A stretch of 64,000 nt of DNA from Pseudacidovorax sp. (GCF_017991995.1 NZ_JAGOPN010000001.1:460612-524611), one strand, 5' to 3'. Positions 35,885 through 45,387 are shown, numbered from the stretch's first letter. Numbers and translations are program-made. Notes: generated by a model not told the origin, from the sequence alone.

Positions 35885-37353
35885 AGGGCCTCCGGCACTT
35901 CCACGCCCGACAGGCGCGGCGACACCAGCTCCGCCTCGCGGTAGCCGTGCAGCGTGGGCAGCAGCGCGTCCTGCTGCTCGCGCATCAGCGCCCGCGTGAT
36001 GCCGCCCACCAGACGCGGCACCGCGTATTTGTGGCCGCTGGAGGACGTGGTGTGGGGCCCCATGCTCACCGTCGATGAGAAGTTGAAGGCGTGCACGCGG
36101 CGCACCCACGCATCGCGGGCCGGGTCGAGCGGCTGGTATTCGAAGCCGGCGCCCAGGTACGGGTACTCGCCCATGGCGTCGCTGCGCTCTGCCTCCGGCG
36201 GCATGTAGTGATGGCGCCAGCGCTGCACGCTGGCGCCGAGCGTGCGCAGTTCGTCGCGCGCGTCGTAGTCGACCACCGAGCCCGTGGCGCACAGCAGATG
36301 GTCGAAGACGAAGTCCGCGTGCGGCGTGCGCACATGGATCTCGTCGCCCACCTGCCGCACGCGCGTCCACGGCGAGCCGGCATGCATGCGGAAGTTGGCG
36401 AAGGAATGCGCCAGGTCGAAGCCGTTCTGGGTGGGCGGCTGGTCGTGCACTTCGAAGAAGCGGTTGACCTGCCAGCGGGTGGCATCGTCGAGCTCCGCAA
36501 AGTGCCGCAGAAGGCCCGCGAACTCGACGATGCGGTGCGGGTTGACCGTGGGCAGCCGCTCGCGCCGGAAGCACAGGTCGACCGAGGCCGCGCCATGGGC
36601 CAGCAGCACGCAGGCGTTGTCGAAGGCCGAGGCGCCATGGCCCAGCACGCCGACGCGCCGGCCGGCGAGCGCGGCAAAGTCCACCGGCCCGTTCGAATGG
36701 CTCACCTGGTGGGGCGCCACGGCCTCGGCGATGTGCGGCGGAATGCGCCAGGCACCCGCGCCGTCGTAGCCGGTCGCCAGCACCACATGGCGGGCCAGCA
36801 GCGCCGCTTGCGGGGCATCCGCCGCGGCCGTCGAACGGATGCGCACCCGCAGCAGATCGCCCTCGGGCTCGAGCCCGACGCAGGCCGTGTCGTTGCGCAC
36901 CGGCACGCCGGTCATGCGCCGGAACCAGCGCAAAAAGGCCATCCACCGCGGCCGCTCGATGCGGTCGATGGCCGCCCAGGCGGCATCGCCGTAGCAGGCG
37001 CGGTAGAAGGCCGGCGCGGACAGGCTGGGCACGCCCGATTCGATGCCGATGGTGCGCTTGGGCGTGCGCAGGTGCGACATGCGGGCAAAGTCTTCCCACA
37101 CGCCCTCCTGCCCGGCGGGCCGGGCGTCGATGACCTGCACATCGGCCACGCCCTCCCGCCGGAGTGCGAAGGCCGCAGCCAGGCCGGCCTGGCCGCCGCC
37201 GACGATCAGCACGTCGTGCACATGCGCGCCAGACGGATGCGCGACGGGCCGCACCCAGTCGCGCCCCGGGTAGGCCAGCAGGTCGAGTTCGGCCTGCACT
37301 TGGCGCTCCAGCTGGGCCAGGGTCTGGGCCTGTGGCCCGGCGTCGGTCGTCAT
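35881..37353 (-). CDS. Flavin-containing monooxygenase (first paralogue)
   Basis: A 490-residue class B type FAD/NADPH monooxygenase. The FAD fingerprint VGGGQAGLAAAFALR starts near residue 61 and the NADPH-binding Rossmann VGVLGHGASAFDNA lies near 230. Between them is a substrate-hydroxylation region with GVWEDFARMSHLRTPKRT. The closest relative in the window is the gene at 48151; both begin with a LDLLAYP / LSYLAYP segment absent from classical FMOs. Likely inserts one oxygen into a ring N or C of the locus substrate. Start ATG 37353. Confidence 0.85.
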   Translation of the reverse strand: MTTDAGPQAQTLAQLERQVQAELDLLAYPGRDWVRPVAHPSGAHVHDVLIVGGGQAGLAAAFALRREGVADVQVIDARPAGQEGVWEDFARMSHLRTPKRTIGIESGVPSLSAPAFYRACYGDAAWAAIDRIERPRWMAFLRWFRRMTGVPVRNDTACVGLEPEGDLLRVRIRSTAAADAPQAALLARHVVLATGYDGAGAWRIPPHIAEAVAPHQVSHSNGPVDFAALAGRRVGVLGHGASAFDNACVLLAHGAASVDLCFRRERLPTVNPHRIVEFAGLLRHFAELDDATRWQVNRFFEVHDQPPTQNGFDLAHSFANFRMHAGSPWTRVRQVGDEIHVRTPHADFVFDHLLCATGSVVDYDARDELRTLGASVQRWRHHYMPPEAERSDAMGEYPYLGAGFEYQPLDPARDAWVRRVHAFNFSSTVSMGPHTTSSSGHKYAVPRLVGGITRALMREQQDALLPTLHGYREAELVSPRLSGVEVPEAL

Positions 37354-37387
37354 GGTCGGCTCCTTGAGGTTGAAGTACTGCCGGGCC

Positions 37388-38170
37388 TCAGCCGTGCTGC
37401 GAGGCCTGCAGGAACTCGCGCGTGCGCGCGCTCTGCGGCGCGGTGAACATCGCCTCCGGCGTGCCGATCTCCACGATGCGCCCCTGCTCCATGAAGACGA
37501 CGCGGTCGGCCACCTCGCGCGCAAAGCCGAGTTCGTGCGTCACCACGAGCATCGTCATGCCCTCCTCGGCCAGCGCGCGCATCACGCGCAGCACTTCGCC
37601 CTTGAGTTCCGGGTCGAGCGAGGACGTCACCTCGTCGAAGAGCATCAGCTTGGGCCGCATGGCCAGGGCCCGCGCGATGGCGATGCGCTGCTGCTGCCCG
37701 CCCGAGAGCGCGCGCGGATAGCTGTCGGCCTTGCTCGCCAGGCCGACCTTGTCCAGCAGCACCATCGCCTCGGCGCGCGCCACCGCGGGCGCAATGCCCT
37801 TGACGTGGATGGGTGCCTCGGTCACGTTCTGCAGCACCGTGAGATGCGGGAACAGGTTGAACTGCTGGAACACCATGCCGAGCTCGCGCCGCAGCAGGTT
37901 CAGCGCCTGTTCCGGCACGCGCTGGCGTATGGGGCCGCCCGCCGGTCCGTAACCGACCGGGCGGCCGTCGAACACCACCTCGCCCGCGTGGAAGGGTTCG
38001 AGAAAGTTCACGCAGGCGAGCAGGCTGCTCTTGCCCGAGCCTGAAGGGCCGATGACGACGACGACTTCGCCAGCCTGGACCGCGAGGTCGATGCCGTGCA
38101 GCACCTCGACGTCGCCATAGCGTTTGTGGAGATTGGTGATGCGCAGGATGGGCGCGTGGGGCAATGTCAT
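37388..38170 (-). CDS. Polar amino acid-type ABC transporter ATPase
   Basis: A 260-residue ATPase of the HisP/GlnQ group. It has Walker [10 protein letters not shown] near 41, Q-loop [16 protein letters not shown], signature LSGGQQQR, Walker [16 protein letters not shown] and switch His VTHELGF. Together with the permease (38180) and binding protein (40084) it forms one importer, with an amidase gene inserted between. It starts 9 bp from the permease gene end. Substrate likely polar and zwitterionic or amide-like, by family. Confidence 0.93.
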   Translation of the reverse strand: MTLPHAPILRITNLHKRYGDVEVLHGIDLAVQAGEVVVVIGPSGSGKSSLLACVNFLEPFHAGEVVFDGRPVGYGPAGGPIRQRVPEQALNLLRRELGMVFQQFNLFPHLTVLQNVTEAPIHVKGIAPAVARAEAMVLLDKVGLASKADSYPRALSGGQQQRIAIARALAMRPKLMLFDEVTSSLDPELKGEVLRVMRALAEEGMTMLVVTHELGFAREVADRVVFMEQGRIVEIGTPEAMFTAPQSARTREFLQASQHG

Positions 38171-38179
38171 GGCGTCAGG

Positions 38180-38833
38180 TCACGTCACGCGGTAGCGCTT
38201 TTCGAGCCAGGCGTTGATGGCGATGAGCGGCAGCGTCAGCAGCAGGTAGCCCAGCGCCACGCCGGCGAAGGGACTGAAGGTGTTGGCCTTCCAGCTCATG
38301 AAGTCCATGCCGGCGCGCAGCAGGTCGGAGATGGCGACGGTCGAGACCAGCGAGGTGTTCTTGATGAGGCTGATCAGTTCGTTGGTGACCGGCGGCAGCA
38401 CGCGGCGCGCGGCCTGCGGCAGCACGATGCGGCGCATTGCCAGCGGGTAGGACATGCCGAGTGCGCGCGCCGCCCGCATCTGGCCGCCGTCGATCGACTC
38501 GATGCCGCCGCGGAGGATCTCGCTCATGTAGGCGCCATTGGTGATGCCCAGGGCCAGAACGCCCACCGTGGTCGCGTCGAGCAGCAGCCCGGCCGAAGGC
38601 AGGCCGTAGTACAGGAAGAGCAGCGTGACCAGCACCGGCGTGGCGCGCATCAGCGTGACGTAGGCCAGCGCCGGCAGCCGCAGCACCCGGCGCGGCGACA
38701 CGCGCGCCAAGCCGCCGAGCATGCCGAGCACGAGCCCGACCAGCGCTGAGAGCGCGGCGATCTTCGCGGTGATCGCCATGCCCTTGAGCAGCGACGGGAT
38801 CGCTGCCAGGAAGATGTCGAAGGAGAAATCCAT
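38180..38833 (-). CDS. Polar amino acid-type ABC transporter permease
   Basis: A 217-residue HisM/GlnP permease with about five membrane segments. It has the LMRATPVLVTLLFLYYGLP loop and the coupling loop GGQMRAARALGMSYPLAMRRIVLPQAARRVLPPVTNE that contacts the ATPase. Only one permease is present, so a homodimer is expected. It starts 12 bp after the amidase stop and is co-directional with the rest of the left wing. Confidence 0.92.
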   Translation of the reverse strand: MDFSFDIFLAAIPSLLKGMAITAKIAALSALVGLVLGMLGGLARVSPRRVLRLPALAYVTLMRATPVLVTLLFLYYGLPSAGLLLDATTVGVLALGITNGAYMSEILRGGIESIDGGQMRAARALGMSYPLAMRRIVLPQAARRVLPPVTNELISLIKNTSLVSTVAISDLLRAGMDFMSWKANTFSPFAGVALGYLLLTLPLIAINAWLEKRYRVT

Positions 38834-38845
38834 CCGCCCGATCCG

Positions 38846-40087
38846 TCAGTGCGCGGCGCCGGCCAGGCCAAGCCGCTCCGACAGCACCCGAGCGCGGCGC
38901 AGCACGCCTTCGTCGTCGCCACGCGCACCGATCACCGACAGGCCGACCGGCGCGCCCTCGCTGCGCATCCACGGCATGCTGAGCTGCGGCAGCCCGGCCA
39001 GGCCCGCCGGCGCCAGCATGCGGAAGGAGCGTGCGCGGATGTCGTTGACCGCGTCGAAGGACGCATCGAGGCTCGGTGCCGGCGTCGGCACCGTAGGCCA
39101 GACGATCGCGGCGCCGCCGGCCAGCACGCGCGCCATCGTGGCGTTGGCGTCGATCCGCAGCCGCTGCATCTGGGCCACTTCCTCGAAGCTCACCCGCGCC
39201 GCGGCGTCGAAGCGCTGCGTCACGTCTTCGCCCATGTGCGGTCGGCGCGTGCGCACCCAGGGGCCCAACTGCAGCCAGATTTCGCTGGCCTGCAGCACAC
39301 GGAAGGCGTTGGCCCAGTCGGCCAGGGGCAAGGTTCCTTCGGGCAGCACAGTGACAGGCGCCAGTTCGCGCAGCTGGGCGATGAGCGCCACGTAGGCCGC
39401 GCGCACCGGTGCGTCGAGCAGCGGCATCACGTCGGCGGCAATCACCAGGGAACCGAACTCCTGCGAGGTGCCGACACGCGTGCGCGCGAGTTGCTCGAAC
39501 ACGCGCGTCATCGCGTCGGCGCTGGTGGCGAACCAGCCGACGGTGTCGAAGCTGTGGGCCAGCGTGAAGCAGCCCTGGGCCGCGATGCGGCCGTGCGTGG
39601 GGCGCATGCCCCACACGCCGCAGTAGCTGGCAGGCAGCCGCGTGGAGCCGCCGCAGTCGGTGCCCAGCGCGATGTCCGCATGGCCGCCCGCCACGGCGAC
39701 CACGGAGCCCGACGAGGAGCCGCCCGACAGCCGGTCCGGCGCCGCCGGGTTGGTCGGCTTGCCGTAGTGGGCGTTGTTGCCGGCCAGGCTGTAGGTGAGC
39801 TCGTCGGTGACGGTCTTGCCCACCCACTGCGCACCGGCCTCCAGCAGCACGCGCACCGCGGGAGCCGATGTCTTCGCCTCGACCTGTTCGGCGAACCAGG
39901 CCGGCTGCCCCGCGCCCACGCGCAGGCCCTCAACCTCGAACACGTCCTTGACCGCGAGCCGCAGCCCTGCGAGCGGGCCGGCCTGGCCATGGGCCTGCCG
40001 AAGCCGCAGCGCAAAGGCCTCGTCGCCGCCGTCGGACACGAAGGCGCCGTGGCGCCCGGCAAGGGTTTGGAGCGCAGCGCCGCTCAT
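38846..40087 (-). CDS. Amidase (AMI1-like amidase-signature enzyme)
   Basis: A 413-residue amidase-signature hydrolase. The triad is visible: Lys in LAVKDVFEVEG, cis-Ser in LSGGSSSGSVV and nucleophile Ser in GTDCGGSTRLPASYCG. The layout and NAHYGKPTNPAAPDRLSGGSSSGS stretch most resemble the compact AMI1/Toc64-type amidases. It lacks the C-terminal domain of allophanate hydrolase AtzF. Its ATG overlaps the binding-protein stop (ATGA) and the permease follows 12 bp later, so it is embedded in the transporter operon. Probably hydrolyses the imported compound or a pathway amide. Confidence 0.87.
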   Translation of the reverse strand: MSGAALQTLAGRHGAFVSDGGDEAFALRLRQAHGQAGPLAGLRLAVKDVFEVEGLRVGAGQPAWFAEQVEAKTSAPAVRVLLEAGAQWVGKTVTDELTYSLAGNNAHYGKPTNPAAPDRLSGGSSSGSVVAVAGGHADIALGTDCGGSTRLPASYCGVWGMRPTHGRIAAQGCFTLAHSFDTVGWFATSADAMTRVFEQLARTRVGTSQEFGSLVIAADVMPLLDAPVRAAYVALIAQLRELAPVTVLPEGTLPLADWANAFRVLQASEIWLQLGPWVRTRRPHMGEDVTQRFDAAARVSFEEVAQMQRLRIDANATMARVLAGGAAIVWPTVPTPAPSLDASFDAVNDIRARSFRMLAPAGLAGLPQLSMPWMRSEGAPVGLSVIGARGDDEGVLRRARVLSERLGLAGAAH

Positions 40088-40842
40088 TGGAACCACTTCG
40101 CGTCGAGCTTGTCGAGGAAGCCCTCGCGCTTGAGGTCGGCCAGGATGGCGTTCACGGCCTCCAGCAGGCGCGTGTCGTCCATGCGGGTGTTGATGCCGAC
40201 GTCGCGCTTGTCCCAGGTTTCGGAGACGGCCAGCTTGCTGGGGCGGCGCGCGGCGTTGTAGCGCACGGTGGGCAGCGTGTTGACCACGACGTCGGCCCGG
40301 CCGGCCTCCACATCCGCGAAGGCCAGCAGGAAATCGTTGTAGGTCTTGACCTCCTTGGCGATGCCGAGGTCGCGCACGAAGCGCTCGCCGGCGCTGCCGA
40401 TCTGCACCGCCACCACCTTGCCCGCGATGTCGTTCGCCTTGACGATGTTGGCGGCCGGCTTGGCCCCGCCCGCGATGCCGGAGTTGTAGTACGGCGTGGA
40501 GAAGGTGATGCGCTGCGCGCGTTCGGCGGTCCAGGTCATGGCGGTGACGAGCAAGTCGACCCGCCTGGAGTTCAGCGCCGGAATGAGGCCGCTGAAGTCG
40601 ATCTTCTCCCACTTGGGCTTCACGCCCAGGCGACGCGCCACCTCGTTGCCCAGGTCGATGTCGAAGCCGACCATGGTGCCGTTCTCGACATAGCCGAAGG
40701 GCGGATAGGCCCCGCCGTTCGCCATGACGAGCACGCCGTCCTTCTTGATCTTGTCCAGCGTGTCGGCCTGCACGGCCGTGGCCGCGCCGGCAATCAGCGC
40801 GGCGGCGAGGCAGGCGGAACGGAGAAGTTGTCTGCGATGCAT
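40084..40842 (-). CDS. Polar amino acid-type ABC periplasmic binding protein
   Basis: A 252-residue family-3 solute-binding protein. The signal peptide RRQLLRSACLAAALIAGAATAVQA is cleaved before DTLDKIKKDG. It has the standard GYVENGTMVGFDIDLGNEVARRL motif near residue 49 and DLLVTAMTWTAERAQRITFSTPYY. Many relatives bind amino acids, opines or ectoine; this ligand is unknown. Its stop overlaps the amidase start. It starts 15 bp behind the amidohydrolase gene, in the same transcript. Confidence 0.9.
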   Translation of the reverse strand: MHRRQLLRSACLAAALIAGAATAVQADTLDKIKKDGVLVMANGGAYPPFGYVENGTMVGFDIDLGNEVARRLGVKPKWEKIDFSGLIPALNSRRVDLLVTAMTWTAERAQRITFSTPYYNSGIAGGAKPAANIVKANDIAGKVVAVQIGSAGERFVRDLGIAKEVKTYNDFLLAFADVEAGRADVVVNTLPTVRYNAARRPSKLAVSETWDKRDVGINTRMDDTRLLEAVNAILADLKREGFLDKLDAKWFQ

Positions 40843-40856
40843 GGATCGTCCTTCGG

Positions 40857-42353
40857 TTATCGGGAGAGGGGAAATGGGGAACGCTCGGCCGCGGCCAGGG
40901 CCAGCACGCGGCGCACCGCGTCGACCACCGGCCCGCCCGCGCTGCGACGGGCGAAGACCTCGTGACGAAAGCGCTCGGCCGCCTCGGCGATCTCGTCGCG
41001 CAGGGCGGCCTCGTCGACGCCGGTGGCACGGCCGTCGGCGAACGCCACGCGACCGTCGACCACCACGGTGTGGACGGCGCTGCTGGTCGCGGCAAAGCAC
41101 AGTTGGCGGCGCGGGTCGTGCAGCGGCACGAAGGCCAGGTCGCGCGCGTCAAGCAGCGTGATATCGGCGACCCGGCCCACGGCGATCTCGCCGGCGATGG
41201 CGGCGTTGCCCATGGTGGCGGCGCCATCTGCCGTGGCCATGCGCACGAGCCGGGCGGCGTCGGGCGGGGGGTTCGAGGCACTGGCGTCGAGCTTGTGGAT
41301 CAGCGAGGCCATGCGCAGGCTGTCGAGGTAGTCGACGCTGTCGCCAGTCGCGGCACCGTCGGTGCCGATGGCGACCTCCACGCCCGCGGCCAGCAGCCGC
41401 CCGACCGGGCACCGCCCGCTGGCCAGCTTGAAGTTCGACAGCGGGTTGTGCACCACGCGCGCGCCTCGCCGCGCGATGCGTTCGATGTCGGCATCGGTCA
41501 GCCACACGGCGTGGTTCATCGCCATTTGCGGGCCGAGCAGCCCGGCCTCGTCGAGCACTTCGATGAAGCTGCAGCCGTACTGCTGCTGTGCGGTGACGGC
41601 CTGGGTGCGGGATTCGAGCACGTGCATGTGCACCGGCACCGCGTGTGCCGCAGCGGTGTCGGCCACGCGGCGCAACAACGCGGGCGTGCAGCGCTGCGGG
41701 CCGCGCGGACCCAGCGACAGGCCGAGCCGCGAATGGCCGCGCGCCGACAGCGCATGACGGGCGCGATGGAACACATCGAACTGCGCGTCCAGCGCGCGCG
41801 GTGGATTGGCGTCCAGGCGCGCGCTCAGGCCATGGTCGAACACCGAGCGCGCAAACGGCAGCCCGTCGAGGTAAGCCCGGTCGGACAGCGTCACCGCCAC
41901 CCGAGCGCGAAGGCCTGCATCGTCGTAGGCATCGAGCACGGCCTGCAGAGCCTCTTCATCGCCACCGGGGTTGAGGAAGTCGTCATGCAGCGCGGCCACC
42001 CCCGAGCGCAGCGAACGCAGCGCCAGCATCATGGCGCGCAGGTAATGCCAGCGCACGGGAATGGCGTCGCCGCCCAGCGGCGGATAGGCCAGTGCCAGCC
42101 AGACTTCGAGCGGCTCGCCATCGCAACTGCCCTGTTCGAACATCTCGTTCGAATGCGCATGCGCATTGACGAAGCCCGGGAAGGCAATGAGGCCGCTGCC
42201 GTCCAGGTCCGCTGGGCCGGGCGGCCCTGCAATGCTGCCAGCCAGGCCGATCGAGCGGATCACGCCACCCTCGATGCCGATGTCCACGCGCGGCGCATCG
42301 GCCGGCGCGTCACCGGGCCGAACATTGCGAAGGCTGCGCAGCGCCAGCGTCAT
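40857..42353 (-). CDS. TrzA/SsnA-like metal-dependent amidohydrolase
   Basis: A 498-residue amidohydrolase-superfamily enzyme acting as a deaminase or C-N hydrolase on heterocycles. Metal-site motifs are complete: HxH at His65/His67 (NAHAHSNE), His in HMHVLES, MNHAVWLT with its His, and the catalytic Asp in GTDGAATGD. The sequence groups with s-triazine hydrolase (TrzA), SsnA and methylthioadenosine/guanine deaminase-like enzymes; substrate specificity is not evident. It overlaps the upstream esterase gene (ATGA), placing it second in the left wing. Likely removes an amino group from an N-heterocycle. Confidence 0.85.
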   Translation of the reverse strand: MTLALRSLRNVRPGDAPADAPRVDIGIEGGVIRSIGLAGSIAGPPGPADLDGSGLIAFPGFVNAHAHSNEMFEQGSCDGEPLEVWLALAYPPLGGDAIPVRWHYLRAMMLALRSLRSGVAALHDDFLNPGGDEEALQAVLDAYDDAGLRARVAVTLSDRAYLDGLPFARSVFDHGLSARLDANPPRALDAQFDVFHRARHALSARGHSRLGLSLGPRGPQRCTPALLRRVADTAAAHAVPVHMHVLESRTQAVTAQQQYGCSFIEVLDEAGLLGPQMAMNHAVWLTDADIERIARRGARVVHNPLSNFKLASGRCPVGRLLAAGVEVAIGTDGAATGDSVDYLDSLRMASLIHKLDASASNPPPDAARLVRMATADGAATMGNAAIAGEIAVGRVADITLLDARDLAFVPLHDPRRQLCFAATSSAVHTVVVDGRVAFADGRATGVDEAALRDEIAEAAERFRHEVFARRSAGGPVVDAVRRVLALAAAERSPFPLSR

Positions 42354-43282
42354 GCGGCGCTTTGCGCGGGCGCGATGGCCCTCGCCACAAAGGCACGCAT
42401 CTGCGAATCGGGAGCGTTGAACTCCAGCGCCGCGTCGAAATGCGCGCGGCCCTCGATGGGCAGCAGGCGGCTGTGGGCGCCCAGGCTCTTAAGCCGCCAA
42501 TGCAGCGCCTGCGCCTGCCGAACGAACTCCGGCGACTCTTGTTCACCGACGGCAACCAGCACGGGTGGCAGCGTCGGCCGTTGCGCTGCGTGGGCCAAGG
42601 CTTCGAGTGTCAGCAATGGGCTGCAGGCGACGGCCTCTTCCGGCGTGAAGCCCAGGGTGACCTGGGGAATGCTGCGCGCCAGCGGCCGCAGGTCGTACAT
42701 GCCGCCGAGCAGCAGCAGCGCACGCATGCGGCCCGCCCACGGGCGCGCTGTCACGGCCGCCGACAGGGCCAGGTGCGCGCCCGACGAATGGCCGGCCAGG
42801 GCGATCGCTGCCGGATCGATGCCCAGGGCCTGCGCCTGCGCGACGACCGTGGCGATGGCCGCTTCCACCTCCGCCACGATGGCCGGCAGACTGCTCTGGC
42901 CAAGCGCGGCGAAGTTGATGCCCACCCAGGCCATGCCTTGCCGCATGCAGGCATCGGCCCAGAAGGCCGTCTCGCGGCTGGTGTTCAGGCGCCAGCGGCC
43001 GCCGTGCACGAAGACCATCGCCGGCACCGGCCCCGGCGCACCGGGCGGCAGGAAGACATCGACCCAGCCATCGTCGCCAGCACTGAATCGATGCGTGGCA
43101 TGCCCGATGCGGTGCGCGAAGGCGTCGGCCGACAGCGCGCGCAGGGCGGCCAGGTCGTCGGCATTGCGGGCCGCGCTGTTGTTGTCGTACTGCGCCGCCA
43201 GGGCCGCATCGCTCAGGGAGGGCGGCTCGATGAAAGGGTTGGGCGCGAAGGCATGCATGGGCGCTGCGGCCGCAAATTCCAT
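42350..43282 (-). CDS. Alpha/beta hydrolase (kynurenine formamidase/esterase-like)
   Basis: A 310-residue alpha/beta hydrolase, first gene of the left wing. Oxyanion motif VHGGRW is near 112, nucleophile elbow GHSSGAH near 166 and the closing His lies in the EGRAHFDA segment near 283. The N-terminal AAQYDNNSAARN stretch resembles the arylformamidase branch, which cleaves N-formyl or imide-type bonds. ATG 43282 has an AAAGGA-like site upstream; ATG 43258 is an alternative. It is divergent from the Rieske gene with a 231 bp control region. Confidence 0.82.
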   Translation of the reverse strand: MEFAAAAPMHAFAPNPFIEPPSLSDAALAAQYDNNSAARNADDLAALRALSADAFAHRIGHATHRFSAGDDGWVDVFLPPGAPGPVPAMVFVHGGRWRLNTSRETAFWADACMRQGMAWVGINFAALGQSSLPAIVAEVEAAIATVVAQAQALGIDPAAIALAGHSSGAHLALSAAVTARPWAGRMRALLLLGGMYDLRPLARSIPQVTLGFTPEEAVACSPLLTLEALAHAAQRPTLPPVLVAVGEQESPEFVRQAQALHWRLKSLGAHSRLLPIEGRAHFDAALEFNAPDSQMRAFVARAIAPAQSAA

Positions 43283-43372
43283 GCCCCGAGGTCCTTTGGC
43301 CAAGCCGCAGGACCGTGCTTCGCGGCAGCCATCCGATCTTCCTTTGAAGCTTCCCTGCGAAAAAGTCTGGAC

Positions 43373-43387
43373 ATAGCTGATGCCTAT
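43373..43387. promoter_or_regulatory. Candidate LysR-type operator between the two catabolic wings
   Basis: ATAG-CTGATGC-CTAT: 4 bp arms and a 7-base spacer, satisfying the T-N11-A rule (T43374, A43386) of LysR regulators. It lies in the 231 bp divergent region between the alpha/beta hydrolase and the Rieske gene. The LysR encoded at 47259 within the right wing is the natural candidate. Evidence is motif and place only. Confidence 0.4.
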
Positions 43388-43513
43388 GGCTGACCTGCGC
43401 CCCGGCCGAAGGCTCGCAATCGGGCCCAGCGGATGGCATGCGCTTTGCTGCGCGCCAAAGCGGCGCAAAGAGGCCGCCATAGGCCCTCTCAATGTTCTGC
43501 AGGATGGATTCCC

Positions 43514-44701
43514 ATGGACGCGATCTTCGATTCGACCCGTTACGACAACGTTCGAAAGCCTCTGCTGCAGGCGCATGGCCTGCCGGCCGATTGCTACCAC
43601 GATGCCCGCTTCTTCCAGCGCGAACTGGGGACCGTGTTCGCTCGCAGTTGGCTGATGGTGGGCCGTGCCGATCGCATTCCGAACACCGGCGACTTCTTCA
43701 CGCATGACCAGGCGGGACTGTCGCTGGTCATCCTGCGGGACCGCGAAGGCGACATCCGCGCCTTCGTCAATGCATGCCGGCACCGTGGCGCCCGGCTTCT
43801 CGACGTGCCCGCAGGCCAGGCTTGCGGCAACGAGCGCGCCATCGTCTGCCCCTACCACGCCTGGAGCTACAACCTCGAGGGCGAGTTGCGCGGCTGTGCC
43901 GGCATGGAGGCGACACAGGACTTCGACCGGGCCGATTTCCCTCTGGTCGCCGCGCGCGTCGGCGTCAGCGACGGCTTCATCTGGGTCTGCCTCGACGACG
44001 GCGCGCCGCCGCTGCTCGAATGGTTGGGCGAGTTGCCCGACCGGCTGGCGATGTACCAGCTCGGCGACATGGTGGCCACGCGCATCGTCACGCACGATGT
44101 GGCCTGCAACTGGAAGGTGTGGGTCGAGAACTTCATGGAGGGCTACCACATCCCGACGGTGCACCGCGCGACCATCAGCAGCCACAAGGCCGTCAATCAT
44201 CCCGAGGAGCCGAGCGGCAACGGCCAGTACACGGCCATCTTCGAGCAGCACGACGGCACGCTCGCCCTGCTCGACGGCGACACCGGATTCGCCCCCATCG
44301 AGAGTCTGCACGGCGAGTCGGTGCGCGGCAGCCGCTTCATGCTCGTCTACCCCGGCACCATGCTCGCGCTGACCATCGACACGATGTGGTCCTTTCAGTG
44401 CCTGCCGATGGGGCCGGAGCAGACGCGGATCGTCCACACCTCGATGTTCCCGCGCTCGCGCGTCGCACAGCCCGACTTCGAAGAGGTCGCACAGCGCTAC
44501 TACAAGCGGCAGGACCGCGTGGTGGCCGAAGACAACGCCATCTCGGTGCAGCAGCAGCGCGGCCTGCGCGCCGGCATCGTGCATCCCGGGCGCTTCGCGG
44601 CCAAGGAGCGCATCGTTCATGCACTGGACAACTGGGTCCTCGACCGCGTGCTTGCACCCGCGCAGACCGCCACCATCCATCCGCTGAAGCGGAGCGCCTG
44701 A
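43514..44701 (+). CDS. Rieske non-haem iron oxygenase, alpha subunit
   Basis: A 395-residue terminal oxygenase. The Rieske [2Fe-2S] site is Cys88-X-His90 and Cys112-X2-His115 (CRHRG, CPYHAWSY). The mononuclear iron site is His212 and His217 in ENFMEGYHIPTVH, with Glu339-Asp340 in AEDNAISVQQQRGL; the Glu209 bridge position is also present. It resembles the CntA/stachydrine demethylase-like, ring- or N-methyl-acting Rieske group. No reductase gene is adjacent, so a reductase from elsewhere is needed. It begins the right wing; the RutB-like gene overlaps its stop by one base (TGATG). Confidence 0.9.
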   Translation: MDAIFDSTRYDNVRKPLLQAHGLPADCYHDARFFQRELGTVFARSWLMVGRADRIPNTGDFFTHDQAGLSLVILRDREGDIRAFVNACRHRGARLLDVPAGQACGNERAIVCPYHAWSYNLEGELRGCAGMEATQDFDRADFPLVAARVGVSDGFIWVCLDDGAPPLLEWLGELPDRLAMYQLGDMVATRIVTHDVACNWKVWVENFMEGYHIPTVHRATISSHKAVNHPEEPSGNGQYTAIFEQHDGTLALLDGDTGFAPIESLHGESVRGSRFMLVYPGTMLALTIDTMWSFQCLPMGPEQTRIVHTSMFPRSRVAQPDFEEVAQRYYKRQDRVVAEDNAISVQQQRGLRAGIVHPGRFAAKERIVHALDNWVLDRVLAPAQTATIHPLKRSA

Positions 44702-45387
44702 TGGACGGCACCCTCGCCATCGACGCGAGACCCGGCGCGGTGCAATGGCGCACGGACGAGACCGCGCTGATCGTCGTCGACATGCAGAACGGCTTTCTCA
44801 AGCCGGGCGGGTACTTCGACAACGTGGGCTACGACCTGGCGCATGCGCCGCGCACCGTGGCGCAGGTGGTGGCCGCCGTCGCGGCGGCGCGGCGGGCCGG
44901 CGTGCAGGTGATCTTCATCCAGAGCGGCTTCGACGCGATGCACCTGTGCGTGGGCGGCGCCACCGCGCCGGTGTGGCACAAGTCGGAAGCGCAGGTGCTG
45001 ATGCGCGAGCGGCCCGAGCTGGCACGCCGGCTCATCACCGACGGCACCTGGGACTACGAACTGGTGGACGAGATGGCGCCGGCCGCCGACGAGCCGGTGA
45101 TCCGCAAGTCCCGCTACAGCGCCTTCGCCGGAACCAGCCTCGACCAGTTGCTGCGCGCGCGGCGCATGCGCAACCTGGTGTTCTGCGGCGTGGCCGCGAA
45201 CGTCTGCGTGGAGACCAGCCTGCGCGACGCCTACGGCCACGAGTACTTCGCGCTGCTGCTGGAAGACGCGACGCACCATGCCGGGCCCGACTTCCTGCGG
45301 CAGGCGACGCTGTGGAACGTCGAGCGCTTCTTCGGCTGGGTGGCACCGATTTCGGCATGGCAGCGCGCCACCGGGGCCGCACGATGA
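44701..45387 (+). CDS. RutB-like ureidoacrylate amidohydrolase (isochorismatase-fold)
   Basis: RutB hydrolyses the ureidoacrylate made from uracil, releasing carbamate and aminoacrylate. The 228 residues align with E. coli RutB nearly throughout: GGYFDNVGYDL near 36, DGTWDYELVDEM near 114, and VFCGVAANVCVETSLRD near 160, then LEDATHHAGP and FFGWV. The isochorismatase-like triad is Asp27, Lys136 and Cys169. No rutA or rutF-type gene is seen nearby, so another oxygenase may feed it. Start ATG 44701 overlaps the Rieske stop; nitrilase start overlaps its own stop, so translation is coupled. Confidence 0.85.
   Translation: MDGTLAIDARPGAVQWRTDETALIVVDMQNGFLKPGGYFDNVGYDLAHAPRTVAQVVAAVAAARRAGVQVIFIQSGFDAMHLCVGGATAPVWHKSEAQVLMRERPELARRLITDGTWDYELVDEMAPAADEPVIRKSRYSAFAGTSLDQLLRARRMRNLVFCGVAANVCVETSLRDAYGHEYFALLLEDATHHAGPDFLRQATLWNVERFFGWVAPISAWQRATGAAR

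Noticed and set aside
38846..40087. Call as allophanate hydrolase AtzF or AtzE
   Set aside because: The protein is too short and lacks the AtzF C-terminal domain; motifs are closer to compact AMI1-type amidases.
43774..44700. Upstream extension of the RutB-like gene into the Rieske gene
   Set aside because: The extra residues are out of frame with the Rieske protein and Arg/Pro-rich; RutB similarity begins only after ATG 44701.
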